Assembly: GCA_025352845.1 (NCBI GenBank)
Contig: JANXSC010000365.1
Location: 1-14,183 of the forward strand
Direction of reading: 5' to 3'
From: Opitutaceae bacterium
GTDB taxonomy: Bacteria > Verrucomicrobiota > Verrucomicrobiia > Opitutales > Opitutaceae
DNA: 14,183 nucleotides
A model generated the notes under the pieces. The model did no database searches. It saw only the letters and a program-made list of their open reading frames with translations, and was not told the DNA's origin. Below are positions 6,622 through 13,800 of this stretch, piece by piece. Within the stretch, counting starts at the first letter, position 1; the number at the start of each line of letters is the position of its first letter. The translations under genes were made by a program, and so were the position numbers.

Positions 6622-7344
6622 GTGAAACTCATCCGCCCGCTTTGGTTGCTCGTCGTTACCGCTGCATTTCTCCCGGTCTCACGCGCCGTCACCACCATCT
6701 ATCCGGTTAGCGCGATCGAGGATTTGTGGCAGTTGCCCGCCGAGGAGTTTCGGGTGAAATACGCCGGCATCAACGCCACCGGCCTCGGCCCCAGCGACGA
6801 AGGCTGGTATGTCCGCTACCGCCACGAAAATCTCACGATCCTTTTTGGGCCGCTGGCGGAGCGCGAGGATGCGCGCAAACAAAAGTGGGATTTGGAAACC
6901 GTGCGCGACGCCGCGATTCGCAACCGGCCGACCCTGGCCTCCAGTCAGGTCGACTATGTGAAGTTCACTTATTCTGGCGTCTTCGGCAAAGGTGGCGGTG
7001 GCAATGGTGGCGGCAAAAACGGCGCCGGCTCCGGTGAAGGCGAAGACGGCGATGGCTCCGGCAAGGATGGCAAGGGCGGAAAAGGCGGCGGCGACAAAGA
7101 CGGTGCCGACGGTTCCGGCAAAGACGGCAAGGGAAACGGAGTCGGCGACGGCAAGGGCGACAAAATCGCCGGTCTCGGTGACGGCGATGGTGACGGCGAC
7201 GGCTCGGGCAAGGATGGCAAAGGTGGAAAAAAGGGCGGCAAGGGCGGGAAAAAGGCGGCGGCTCCGGCGATGGCACGGGCGACGGTGAAGGCGACGATCC
7301 GAACGGGGTTGTCGGTGCGGGCAAAGGTGGCCTGCAAAAAGTAG
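6622..7344 (+). CDS. Exported protein with Gly/Asp/Lys-rich tail; zero-frame product of a frameshifted gene
   Basis: From the GTG at 6622 the protein begins MKLIRPLWLLVVTAAFLPVSRA, a clean signal peptide. An in-frame TTG at 6580, overlapping the previous TGA, is an alternative start that adds 14 residues. A domain of about 90 residues follows (VTTIYPVSAIEDLWQLPAEE to about FTYSGVFGK), with Trp, Tyr and charged residues and no family I recognise. Then comes a low-complexity tail with three GSGKDGKG units (encoded from 7054, 7111 and 7201) and a GDGDGDGDG run that could bind calcium. In this frame the repeat character ends abruptly after 7254, and about 30 unrelated residues (APAMARATVKA...) lead to TAG at 7342-7344. 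The Gly-rich frame continues in -1 frame to 7616, so the true product is probably longer, about 331 residues from this start. Confidence 0.75.
   Translation: MKLIRPLWLLVVTAAFLPVSRAVTTIYPVSAIEDLWQLPAEEFRVKYAGINATGLGPSDEGWYVRYRHENLTILFGPLAEREDARKQKWDLETVRDAAIRNRPTLASSQVDYVKFTYSGVFGKGGGGNGGGKNGAGSGEGEDGDGSGKDGKGGKGGGDKDGADGSGKDGKGNGVGDGKGDKIAGLGDGDGDGDGSGKDGKGGKKGGKGGKKAAAPAMARATVKATIRTGLSVRAKVACKK
7227..7254 (+). promoter_or_regulatory. Candidate -1 ribosomal frameshift site (or indel hotspot)
   Basis: Reading in the gene's zero frame, A_AAA_AAG occupies 7227-7233. It has exactly the phase and sequence of the dnaX-type slippery heptamer. A second, weaker G_AAA_AAG lies at 7248-7254. After either slip the ribosome enters the -1 frame, which is open to TGA at 7614-7616. 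The internal repeat copy at 7069-7092 is nearly identical to 7237-7262 but two bases shorter, so a 2-base expansion here is an equally valid explanation. Confidence 0.5.
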
Positions 7345-7616
7345 CTTCAGCCGGCGGTGGCTCGCAAGGCGGCTCCTCCGGTGGCCAGGGCGGGCAGGGC
7401 GGGCAGGGTGGACAGAGCGGCCAACAAGGCGGTTCGTCCGGCCAGCAAGGCGGCGGTCAACAGGGTGGCGGCCAGCAAGGCGGCGGTGGTCAGCAGGGCG
7501 GTGGCCAGCAAGGTGGTGGCTCGCCCGGCGGCGGACCTTCGGGTGGTGGCAGTGGTGGCGGTGGCAATCCGCTGCAAATGGTCACGGCCCTGCTGCGCGC
7601 GATCCTTGGCCTTTGA
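7254..7616 (+). CDS. -1 frame extension of the Gly-rich exported protein (Gln/Gly-rich C-terminus)
   Basis: Read in -1 frame relative to the upstream gene, this stretch encodes 120 residues. It starts GGGSGDGTGDGEGDDPNGVV, passes through GGQQGGG repeats, and ends NPLQMVTALLRAILGL at TGA 7614-7616. It has no usable start codon near its beginning, so it needs a frameshift from the upstream gene or is its mutated 3' half. Repeat units vary mainly at third positions of this frame (GGC/GGT, CAA/CAG), as expected of selected coding DNA. The tail resembles the Gln/Gly repeats of the neighbouring gene at 5738. The stop overlaps TTG 7613-7615, the earliest possible start of the next gene. Confidence 0.65.
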   Translation, partial: GGGSGDGTGDGEGDDPNGVVGAGKGGLQKVASAGGGSQGGSSGGQGGQGGQGGQSGQQGGSSGQQGGGQQGGGQQGGGGQQGGGQQGGGSPGGGPSGGGSGGGGNPLQMVTALLRAILGL

Positions 7617-7672
7617 ATCGTTGGCTCATTCTTATCCGAGGGTCCGGAATCTCCGCTCGCGTGCTCGTAAGC

Positions 7673-9031
7673 ATGTTCGGATTTCAAGGCTCAGCGATCT
7701 CGCGATTCGTGCGGCGGGTTATTTCTCGAACCGCGCCGTTGTTTTTAGCCGCGGTTTTTAGGGCGGCCGGTTTCGGCGCGGACGCGATGCCCAGTGCCGC
7801 CGAAGCGATGAAACTGGCGCGGGAAGGCGCGGCGGCAGGGGATGCAGGTGAAGTTGCGACCTACCTTGAGAAAATGGAAGCGGCGGCGGCATTGCGCCCC
7901 GACTTTCCGCGTATTTTGGTCAACCTTGCCGCGGCGCAAGTCGCGGCGGATCGCCTCGCTGATGCGGTCGCGACGCTCGATCGGCTGGCCGCACTCGGGC
8001 TGCATTCACCGGTGGAGAAATCGGCCGACTTTAAGGCCCTTCGCGGGCGAAAAGATTTTCAGGCGGTCGTAAAGAAGCTCGCGGCCAACCTGCATCCGCG
8101 CGGCGGCGGCGAGATCGGTTTCACGCTGCGCGAAGTCACCGGGTTGATCGAGGGGATCGCATGGCGCGAGAAGACCGGGCAGTTTTTTTTCGGCGACGTG
8201 AACGGCCGCGCCGTGTGGGTGCGCGAGGGAAAGGAGGGCGCGCTGCGCCGCTTCACGCCCGGGGGGGACGACTTGCTCGGCGTCTTCGGCCTGGCGATCG
8301 ATGAGGCGGCGGGCACGCTCTGGGCCGCCACCTCGGCGGTCGCGGCAATGCGAGGCTTCACGCCGGATCAGGATGGCACCGCGGCGCTCGCCGAAATCGA
8401 TCTGGCGAACGGGGCGGTGCGGCGGACGATTCCGGTCGTGCGCGTCGCCGGCGATCAACAGTCACACGTGCTCGGCGATCTCGCGGTGGCGGCGGATGGG
8501 GCGGTCTTCGTGACGGACAGCGGCGGGCCGACGCTCTGGCGGCTCGCGGCGGGCGGCGCGGCGCTGGAGCGGTTCATGGAGAGCGAGGAATTTCTGTCGC
8601 TCCAGGGAATCGTCCTGCTTCCCGGCGAGGTCGCGGTCGTCTCCGATCATGCAAACGGACTTTTGCGCGTGGACCTCGCCGCGCGCAGCGTGCGGCGCTT
8701 GGAGGCTCCGGCGGGCACATCGCTGATTGGGCTCGACGGGCTGGCGCTCGAGCCGGATGGAAAAATCCTCGCCGTGCAAAATGGCCTGCGGCCGAACCGC
8801 ATCCTGCGCCTCGAACTCGAGGGCGCGGCGGACGCTGTGGCATCGGTCGTCGTGCTCGAGTCGGGGCACATCACGATGGCCGCGCCGTCGCTCGGGTGCA
8901 TCGCGACGGGTGGCGATTTTTTCTTCGTCGGCAACGCGGGCTGGACGCGCTTTGAGGACACCGAGGGCAAGCCGACCCCGCCGCGGCAGGTGCCAATTTT
9001 TAGGACGAAATTGCCGAAACCGAAAAAGTAG
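7673..9031 (+). CDS. Exported SMP-30/NHL-type beta-propeller protein with N-terminal TPR-like region
   Basis: From the ATG at 7673 the protein is 452 residues. Alternative starts are TTG 7613, which overlaps the preceding TGA, and GTG 7709, which gives the most compact signal peptide (MRRVISRTAPLFLAAVF). Residues about 40-140 are TPR-like helices (PSAAEAMKLAREGAAAGD, LVNLAAAQVAADRLADAVATLDRL). Residues about 148-445 form a beta-propeller of the SMP-30/gluconolactonase/LRE type. Its repeats include LIEGIAWREKTGQFFFGDVN, GVFGLAIDEAAGTLWAAT, LGDLAVAADGAVFVTDSGG and GLDGLALEPDGKILAVQN. The EG.AW motif at 160-164 and Asp-bearing repeats resemble the metal-binding surface of SMP-30 lactonases. Enzymatic activity is uncertain, since many such propellers only bind. 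It is the last gene of the operon, and only 31 bp separate it from the convergent HupE-like gene. Confidence 0.85.
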   Translation: MFGFQGSAISRFVRRVISRTAPLFLAAVFRAAGFGADAMPSAAEAMKLAREGAAAGDAGEVATYLEKMEAAAALRPDFPRILVNLAAAQVAADRLADAVATLDRLAALGLHSPVEKSADFKALRGRKDFQAVVKKLAANLHPRGGGEIGFTLREVTGLIEGIAWREKTGQFFFGDVNGRAVWVREGKEGALRRFTPGGDDLLGVFGLAIDEAAGTLWAATSAVAAMRGFTPDQDGTAALAEIDLANGAVRRTIPVVRVAGDQQSHVLGDLAVAADGAVFVTDSGGPTLWRLAAGGAALERFMESEEFLSLQGIVLLPGEVAVVSDHANGLLRVDLAARSVRRLEAPAGTSLIGLDGLALEPDGKILAVQNGLRPNRILRLELEGAADAVASVVVLESGHITMAAPSLGCIATGGDFFFVGNAGWTRFEDTEGKPTPPRQVPIFRTKLPKPKK

Positions 9032-9062
9032 TGCGGTTGCGACATGCTCGACGTCGGAGCGA

Positions 9063-10187
9063 TCACGCAAAGACTGTCCGCTCCAAGAACCAAAAAACTC
9101 CGGCCACTGTCACGATCGCGGAGAGCGCAGGCACACCATGACGGTCGAACTTCTCATTCTGTCGCAAGCGCCAGACGATCGGCAAAACCAGTGAAGCGAT
9201 GACAATCTGGCCGATCTCCACTCCGAGATTAAATGCGAACAAGGGCACGGTCAGTGCCTTCCCGCCCGCGCCCACCCCCAAATCGCGCAGCACAGTCGCA
9301 AACCCAAAGCCGTGGATCAGCCCGAAAGCGAAGGTCAGCGCCCAGCGTCCGCGCGGCTCTGCACCCCGTCGGAGGAGATTTTCCACGCCGACAAACACAA
9401 TGGAGGCCGCGATGGCGGGCTCGGTGAAACGGCTTGGCAGATTCACATAATCGAGAGTCGCCAGCGCGAGCGTGAGCGAATGTGCCAGCGTGAAACACGA
9501 AATAATCGCCACGGTGGAGCGAAACGTCCGGCATACGACGAGCAGGCCGAACAGAAACAGGAGGTGGTCGTAACCGGTCCAGATATGCTCGACGCCGAGT
9601 TTGAGAAAGCCCCCAAACGTCTGCGGCCCGCCGGTGCTACCTGAAGTTTCATCCTTGGCGTTGGTTGCGATAGCTCCTTCCGCGGACAATTCCAACTCAA
9701 GCGTGTCGTCTTGGGCGGTGAGCAGTTTCTGCACCCGCTGGGAGCCGCTCTGATTTTCGATCACGATCAACTGGCGATGGCTGGGCGGCAATTCGCCCAG
9801 TTTTAGCGCCCGTAAGATAATCTTTCGTCCTTCGCGGGGTCGAAGAAACAAGAGCTGAAAACTCACGGTGTCCCCGGGCAAAAGATTGACGCGCACTTCG
9901 CGCGGGGAGAGCGGTTTGCCGTCAACGTGAACCTGCCAGAGTTGCGGTGCCAGCCAGAGGAGCAAGCCCCTCGCCGATTGAAATCCGTCCGGTGTCCATG
10001 GGCCCTTCGGTCGATGCTCCTCTGGAAGCAATTGCTGGGCATCCCCGGGAGCGAAGCCAATGGTGAGCGCGAAGGTGTCGCCGAAAAACTGGCCCTGTGC
10101 CGTGCTGAGTCCGACGAGATGGGCCTGCGCACCCGGGATCGCGTGGGTGCCGACGAACACGGCGAGACCCAGGCGAAATGCTCTCAT
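9063..10187 (-). CDS. HupE/UreJ-like membrane protein (HupE_UreJ_2 type)
   Basis: From the ATG at 10187 the protein is 374 residues with signal peptide MRAFRLGLAVFVGTHAIPGAQA, so the mature protein would begin with His. A longer start at 10220 is possible. An extracytoplasmic beta-rich domain covers about 23-190. A polytopic part (about 195-370) follows with the family hallmarks GVEHIWTGYDHLLFLFG (198-214), FTLAHSLTLALA (232-243), GLIHGFGFATVL (289-300) and FNLGVEIGQ (319-327). HupE/UreJ proteins are linked to nickel or cobalt uptake, but this longer subfamily is not well characterised, and no urease or hydrogenase gene is in view. It lies 54 bases downstream of the ABC ATPase gene and is probably co-transcribed. 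A role in metal or anion uptake is inference. Confidence 0.88.
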   Translation of the reverse strand: MRAFRLGLAVFVGTHAIPGAQAHLVGLSTAQGQFFGDTFALTIGFAPGDAQQLLPEEHRPKGPWTPDGFQSARGLLLWLAPQLWQVHVDGKPLSPREVRVNLLPGDTVSFQLLFLRPREGRKIILRALKLGELPPSHRQLIVIENQSGSQRVQKLLTAQDDTLELELSAEGAIATNAKDETSGSTGGPQTFGGFLKLGVEHIWTGYDHLLFLFGLLVVCRTFRSTVAIISCFTLAHSLTLALATLDYVNLPSRFTEPAIAASIVFVGVENLLRRGAEPRGRWALTFAFGLIHGFGFATVLRDLGVGAGGKALTVPLFAFNLGVEIGQIVIASLVLPIVWRLRQNEKFDRHGVPALSAIVTVAGVFWFLERTVFA

Positions 10188-10241
10188 AGTGCCTGGCCGG
10201 AGGTTGAATCGATGCATCAACGGCTGGAGTGCCCCTGATGT

Positions 10242-11612
10242 TTAGGGATTCGCGCCGCCTTTGTTATCGGACGGAACCGGTGCCGCGATTGCTGCGGCCC
10301 GGCGGCGGCCCTCGTAGAGTTTGATCGATCGTTTCCGCTGATCGTAGCTGATGAGCTCGGCATACCGTCCCCAGCTCAGCAGGGTGCGAAACAACGGACG
10401 CGGCTTTTCGTGCGGCAGCGCGATTTGCAGTTCGTGGAGTAAATCTTCCTCGGCGAGGACCTGGTTTTCCTGCACGCGGATCAGCCGTGTCAGTAGCTCG
10501 AAAATTTTCAACTTGAGCAGCTGCTCGCGAATCAGCCGGCGCTGATCCGGCGTTGTCGCACCGGTGAGCACGCGTCCGAGGGCGGTCATGCGCACATCCT
10601 GTCCGGGCGTTTCGACCAGCCCGAGTAATTCGGCGGCTTTCAGCACGGAGACAACTGCGACGAACTCTTTGCCGAGACGCTCAGCCAGCTCGAATACATC
10701 GCGGTCATTTTCGCCGAGCAGCGAGAGCAGCCCGAGCACTTCGCCCGGCGTGACGTAGGGCAGCGAGACAGGTGCGATGTGGCGCCGCTTCTCATCGACC
10801 TTGGTGACCACTTTCGAGGGGTCACCCGCGACATCGGGCAAATGACTGCGCGTGAGCCGCGCGTGGAGATTCGCGACAATGGCGCGGAACTCCGGAGCTT
10901 CGGTATCGCGGGGATAAGGCAGCGCCACCGGCAGCACGGCTTCGACACAGCCGGGATGCGCGGCGAGCACGACGATGCGCGTGGCGAAGAACACCGCCTC
11001 GACGACGCTGTGCGTGACCATGACCATGGTGCGCAGCGGATGATTTGAATCCGCGATCAGCCGGCCGATTTCATTGCGCAGCGTTTCGGCGGTGAGCACG
11101 TCGAGCGCACTGAAAGGCTCGTCCATGCACAGCACGGCCGGCTCTGCAATGAGGGCGCGAGCGATGCCGACGCGTTGCTTCATGCCGCCGGAAAGCTCGC
11201 GCGGGTGCGAGTGTTCATATGCGCCCAGGCCCACGGTCGCGAGCGCCTTCTCAAGCCGCGCCTGCTGTTCCTCGGGCGGAAGGTGGCCGACCGACAGCAA
11301 CACGTTTTGGCGAACGGTCAGCCAGGGAAAGAGCGCAAAATTCTGAAACACCATCGCCACGCCCGGTGAGACGCCGCACAGCGGTTCGCCGCGCCAAAAC
11401 ACCTCTCCCCGAGTCGGCGTGACGAGCCCCGCCATGATGCGGATGAGGGTGGATTTGCCGCAGCCAGACGGCCCGAGCAGGGCGATGACGTCGTTTTCGG
11501 AGACAGTCAGGTTGATGTCGTCGAGGACAAGCGTTCTCTCCTGACCGCTGCCGGCGGCATATTCGTGCGAAACGTGGCGCAGCTCGATGAGGACGGATGT
11601 TGGATCGGCCAT
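10242..11612 (-). CDS. ABC transporter ATP-binding protein, NitT/TauT type with C-terminal AAA-associated domain
   Basis: The 456-residue protein has a complete nucleotide-binding domain: Walker A GPSGCGKST (47-55), Q-loop Q90, signature LSGGMKQR (140-147), Walker B VLCMDEP (160-166) and H-loop H201. It resembles nitrate/sulfonate/taurine importer ATPases. The extra C-terminal part, from about 275, contains VSLPYVTPGEVLGLLSLLGE, a winged-helix-like segment (VFELAERLGKEF...AAELLGLVE) and WGRYAELISYDQ. This is the AAA-associated domain (ABC NitT-associated) fused to some of these ATPases, probably regulatory. The start lies 3 bases after the permease stop, so the pair is one operon. The transported ion is not readable from sequence. 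Confidence 0.93.
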   Translation of the reverse strand: MADPTSVLIELRHVSHEYAAGSGQERTLVLDDINLTVSENDVIALLGPSGCGKSTLIRIMAGLVTPTRGEVFWRGEPLCGVSPGVAMVFQNFALFPWLTVRQNVLLSVGHLPPEEQQARLEKALATVGLGAYEHSHPRELSGGMKQRVGIARALIAEPAVLCMDEPFSALDVLTAETLRNEIGRLIADSNHPLRTMVMVTHSVVEAVFFATRIVVLAAHPGCVEAVLPVALPYPRDTEAPEFRAIVANLHARLTRSHLPDVAGDPSKVVTKVDEKRRHIAPVSLPYVTPGEVLGLLSLLGENDRDVFELAERLGKEFVAVVSVLKAAELLGLVETPGQDVRMTALGRVLTGATTPDQRRLIREQLLKLKIFELLTRLIRVQENQVLAEEDLLHELQIALPHEKPRPLFRTLLSWGRYAELISYDQRKRSIKLYEGRRRAAAIAAPVPSDNKGGANP

Positions 11613-11615
11613 GGT

Positions 11616-13343
11616 TTAATTGCTGAAGCGACAGCGGTCATTGGCGAACGTTTGGAGTCGCCTCCAGAGCAAGCGGTTGATCCCGACGACGATGAACGCC
11701 ATGACCAAGACGGCGGCGGCGAGCTTGGGAAAATTGCCGTCGTCAGTCGCGCGGCTGATCAACGCGCCGAGGCCGGTTGCCTGATACGCCTTGTCCCCGA
11801 TATGCACCGATTCGGAAACGATGGTCGCATTCCAGGCGCCGCCCGCCGCGGTAATCCAGCCGGTCACGAGCCCCGGAAAAATCGCGGGCAGCAGGAATTG
11901 CCTCCAGCGCTGCCAGCGCGGCAGCCGCAGCAGCTCGGCACAGCTCACGATATCGTTGGGGATGGCCGCCGCCGCGCCGGCCACGTTGAAGAGGATATAC
12001 CATTGCGTCCCCATCATGATGAGCGGGACCGCGCCCCATTGCAGGCTCCCGCCGACGAGGAGCACGAGCGTCAAGATCCACGGGTAAATCATCGGCGCCG
12101 GAAACGACGCCACAAATTGGATGAAAGGCTGGAGCCGGCCCGATAATTTGGGATTGAGTCCAATCCACACGCCCAGTGGCACGGTCCACAACGTGCCGAG
12201 CGTGACCGCCGCAATGACGCGGAGAAAACTCAGCGCGGTGCCGCTGAGAATTTCCGTCCAATCGCCGGCCGTCACGCGCCCCATCAGTAACGCCAGCCGG
12301 AACATTCCCCAGGCCGCGCCGACGACGATCGAGCCGATGAGCAGGTAATACAAACCGCGGCCCAGCCACCGCGGTCGGTCGGGCGATTCAGCCGATGAAC
12401 CGGGTTGGAGCGGAGGCCGGGGCGGCGCGACGAACCGCTGATACTGCCGGCCGAAAAACGCGGAGAATTTTTGCAGCGCGCGCGAGCGGGCGACCCAGCG
12501 CTCCATCTTCGACTGCTCCGCGGCACCCGTGCCGAAATCGTCGAGCTTGAATTTGCGCGACCACACGACCAACGGCCACCAGATCAGGCGGTCAACCACG
12601 ACAATCACAACGCCCATCGCGATGATCCCCAAAATCTGCGCCTGCACGTCGCCGCGCTCGATCGCCACGCTCATGTAGGAGCCGATGCCCGGCAGCCGGA
12701 AATCCTGATCCCCGAGTTTGAAGGCCTCGGTAATGCTGAGAAAAAACCACCCGCCGGCCATCGAAACCATACTGTTGTAGAGCAGCCCCTGCGCCCCGAA
12801 CGGCAGCTCGACCTTGAGGAAGCGGTGATACCATTTGAACCCGTAGAGTCGGCTGAGCATCCGAAAATCCGCGGGCACGCCGCGCAACGAATCGTAGTAG
12901 CTGAAGGTCATGTTCCAGACCTGCCCCGTGAAAATCATGAGCACACACGCCAGTTCGAGCCCGGTGTTGCTGTGCGGAAACAGGCTGACCAACGCGAGGA
13001 CCAGTCCCGGCAGAAATCCGAGGACGGGGATGCTTTGCAGCACATCAAGGGCGGGAAGCACAAACCGCCGGGCGCGTTCGTCGTAGTAAGCCCACGAGGC
13101 GACGACCAGCGTGAAGAGGAGCGAGAAAAAATAAGCGATCCAGCCGCGGGCGAGGGAGAAGAGGGCGTATTTGGGCAGCGCCCAGGCCGAGAGATCGATC
13201 TCGACGGTTTGGCGGAGCGGTTGATGCCATGCGATCGCCACCTCGGCGCCGCCGAAAATCAGGGCGGCACCGCCGAAGACGATCGCGCCCTCAATCCAAA
13301 GCGGGCCGCGCTTCGATTCGGAGTGGGGGTGGACGGGGATCAT
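11616..13343 (-). CDS. Duplicated (fused) ABC transporter permease, anion-importer type
   Basis: The 575-residue protein fuses two binding-protein-dependent permease domains. The first spans roughly residues 65-262, with an EAA-like loop MLSRLYGFKWYHRFLKVELP (162-181). The second spans roughly 366-560, with its loop around CAELLRLPRWQRWRQFLLP (468-486). A hydrophilic linker (about 265-325) joins them. An N-terminal helix at about 17-38 precedes domain one. This architecture matches the duplicated permease component of anion-type ABC systems (COG4986-like) and explains the absence of a second permease gene. The ATG at 13343 is preferred, because the longer frame to 13601 gives a basic, low-quality N-terminus and runs over the upstream pseudogene. 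No substrate-binding protein gene is adjacent. Confidence 0.92.
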   Translation of the reverse strand: MIPVHPHSESKRGPLWIEGAIVFGGAALIFGGAEVAIAWHQPLRQTVEIDLSAWALPKYALFSLARGWIAYFFSLLFTLVVASWAYYDERARRFVLPALDVLQSIPVLGFLPGLVLALVSLFPHSNTGLELACVLMIFTGQVWNMTFSYYDSLRGVPADFRMLSRLYGFKWYHRFLKVELPFGAQGLLYNSMVSMAGGWFFLSITEAFKLGDQDFRLPGIGSYMSVAIERGDVQAQILGIIAMGVVIVVVDRLIWWPLVVWSRKFKLDDFGTGAAEQSKMERWVARSRALQKFSAFFGRQYQRFVAPPRPPLQPGSSAESPDRPRWLGRGLYYLLIGSIVVGAAWGMFRLALLMGRVTAGDWTEILSGTALSFLRVIAAVTLGTLWTVPLGVWIGLNPKLSGRLQPFIQFVASFPAPMIYPWILTLVLLVGGSLQWGAVPLIMMGTQWYILFNVAGAAAAIPNDIVSCAELLRLPRWQRWRQFLLPAIFPGLVTGWITAAGGAWNATIVSESVHIGDKAYQATGLGALISRATDDGNFPKLAAAVLVMAFIVVGINRLLWRRLQTFANDRCRFSN

Positions 13344-13441
13344 CAGGCGATGAATCGGGCTTCTTAGCAGGCAGAGCGCAAGCACCACCGCCGGCGAGCG
13401 GGAAATTGTGACGCGAACGCCTTGGTTTTCGCCCTGGGGAA

Positions 13442-13799
13442 TTAACTGCCCCGAAACATCATTCCGGCGGCCAGCTTGGACAACAGGCCCACGCCGATAG
13501 GCGATGGGAAAGCTCCGGGGTGAGGAGATACGACTTGGCCTGAAATTCGATTTTGTTGGTTTTGTCGATCGCTTGGAAGGCGGCCTCCGCCGTGCCGACA
13601 TCCGAAATGCGAAAAGATTGGCCGCCCGTCAGACGCGCGACTCGAACGTCACCACCAAAACCGGCACTTTGCGACGGGCGCGCAACGATGCCAGCAGCGG
13701 CAACACGGCCAGAGCCAGCAACCACTCCGGATCTTTGAAAGCGAATCGACCGCTGCCAAGCAACTCGGTGGCGAGGAAAATGCTCGGCAAGGCTACCAC
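13442..13799 (-). pseudogene. Internally deleted and frameshifted vWA/Bat-type membrane protein gene
   Basis: A GTG at 13799, one base after the preceding TGA, opens a 56-residue frame (to TGA at 13629). It includes a membrane helix and basic anchor, FKDPEWLLALAVLPLLASLR and ARRKVPVLVV, typical of the N-terminus of Bat-type vWA proteins. A second frame (13725 to 13459) carries VARLTGGQSFRISDVGTAEA and FQAIDKTNKIEFQAKSYLLTPEL, typical of the C-terminal end of such proteins. The roughly 200-residue vWA core between them is absent, so an internal deletion is likely. Near 13505-13511, where the plus strand reads GGGAAAG, a further -1 shift would give LTPELFPSPIGVGLLSKLAA and a TAA at 13442-13444. 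The remaining piece cannot encode a working vWA domain. Confidence 0.6.
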
Positions 13800-13800
13800 C

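Noticed and set aside
6050..7570. G-quadruplex or CRISPR-like repeats in the G-rich stretches
   Set aside because: The repetition follows codons for Gly/Gln/Asp with third-base variation, has no constant repeat-spacer structure, and most G tracts are only two or three bases long.
7357..7761. Plus-strand open frame overlapping the Gly/Gln-rich tail
   Set aside because: In this frame the repeats read as Ala/Val/Ser/Arg noise, and the frame crosses the start of the propeller gene. The -1 continuation to 7616 is far better supported.
9032..9062. Terminator between the convergent propeller and HupE-like genes
   Set aside because: Only 31 bases are available; a small GCTC/GAGC stem is possible near 9046-9060, but there is no T-tract on either strand.
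12405..13367. Plus-strand open frame of about 320 codons opposite the permease
   Set aside because: The Arg/Glu/His-rich translation has no family signature, and the minus strand encodes a convincing double permease with conserved loops.
13344..13441. Promoter of the ABC operon
   Set aside because: The 98-base gap upstream of the permease was read on the minus strand, and no -35/-10 pair of acceptable quality was found.
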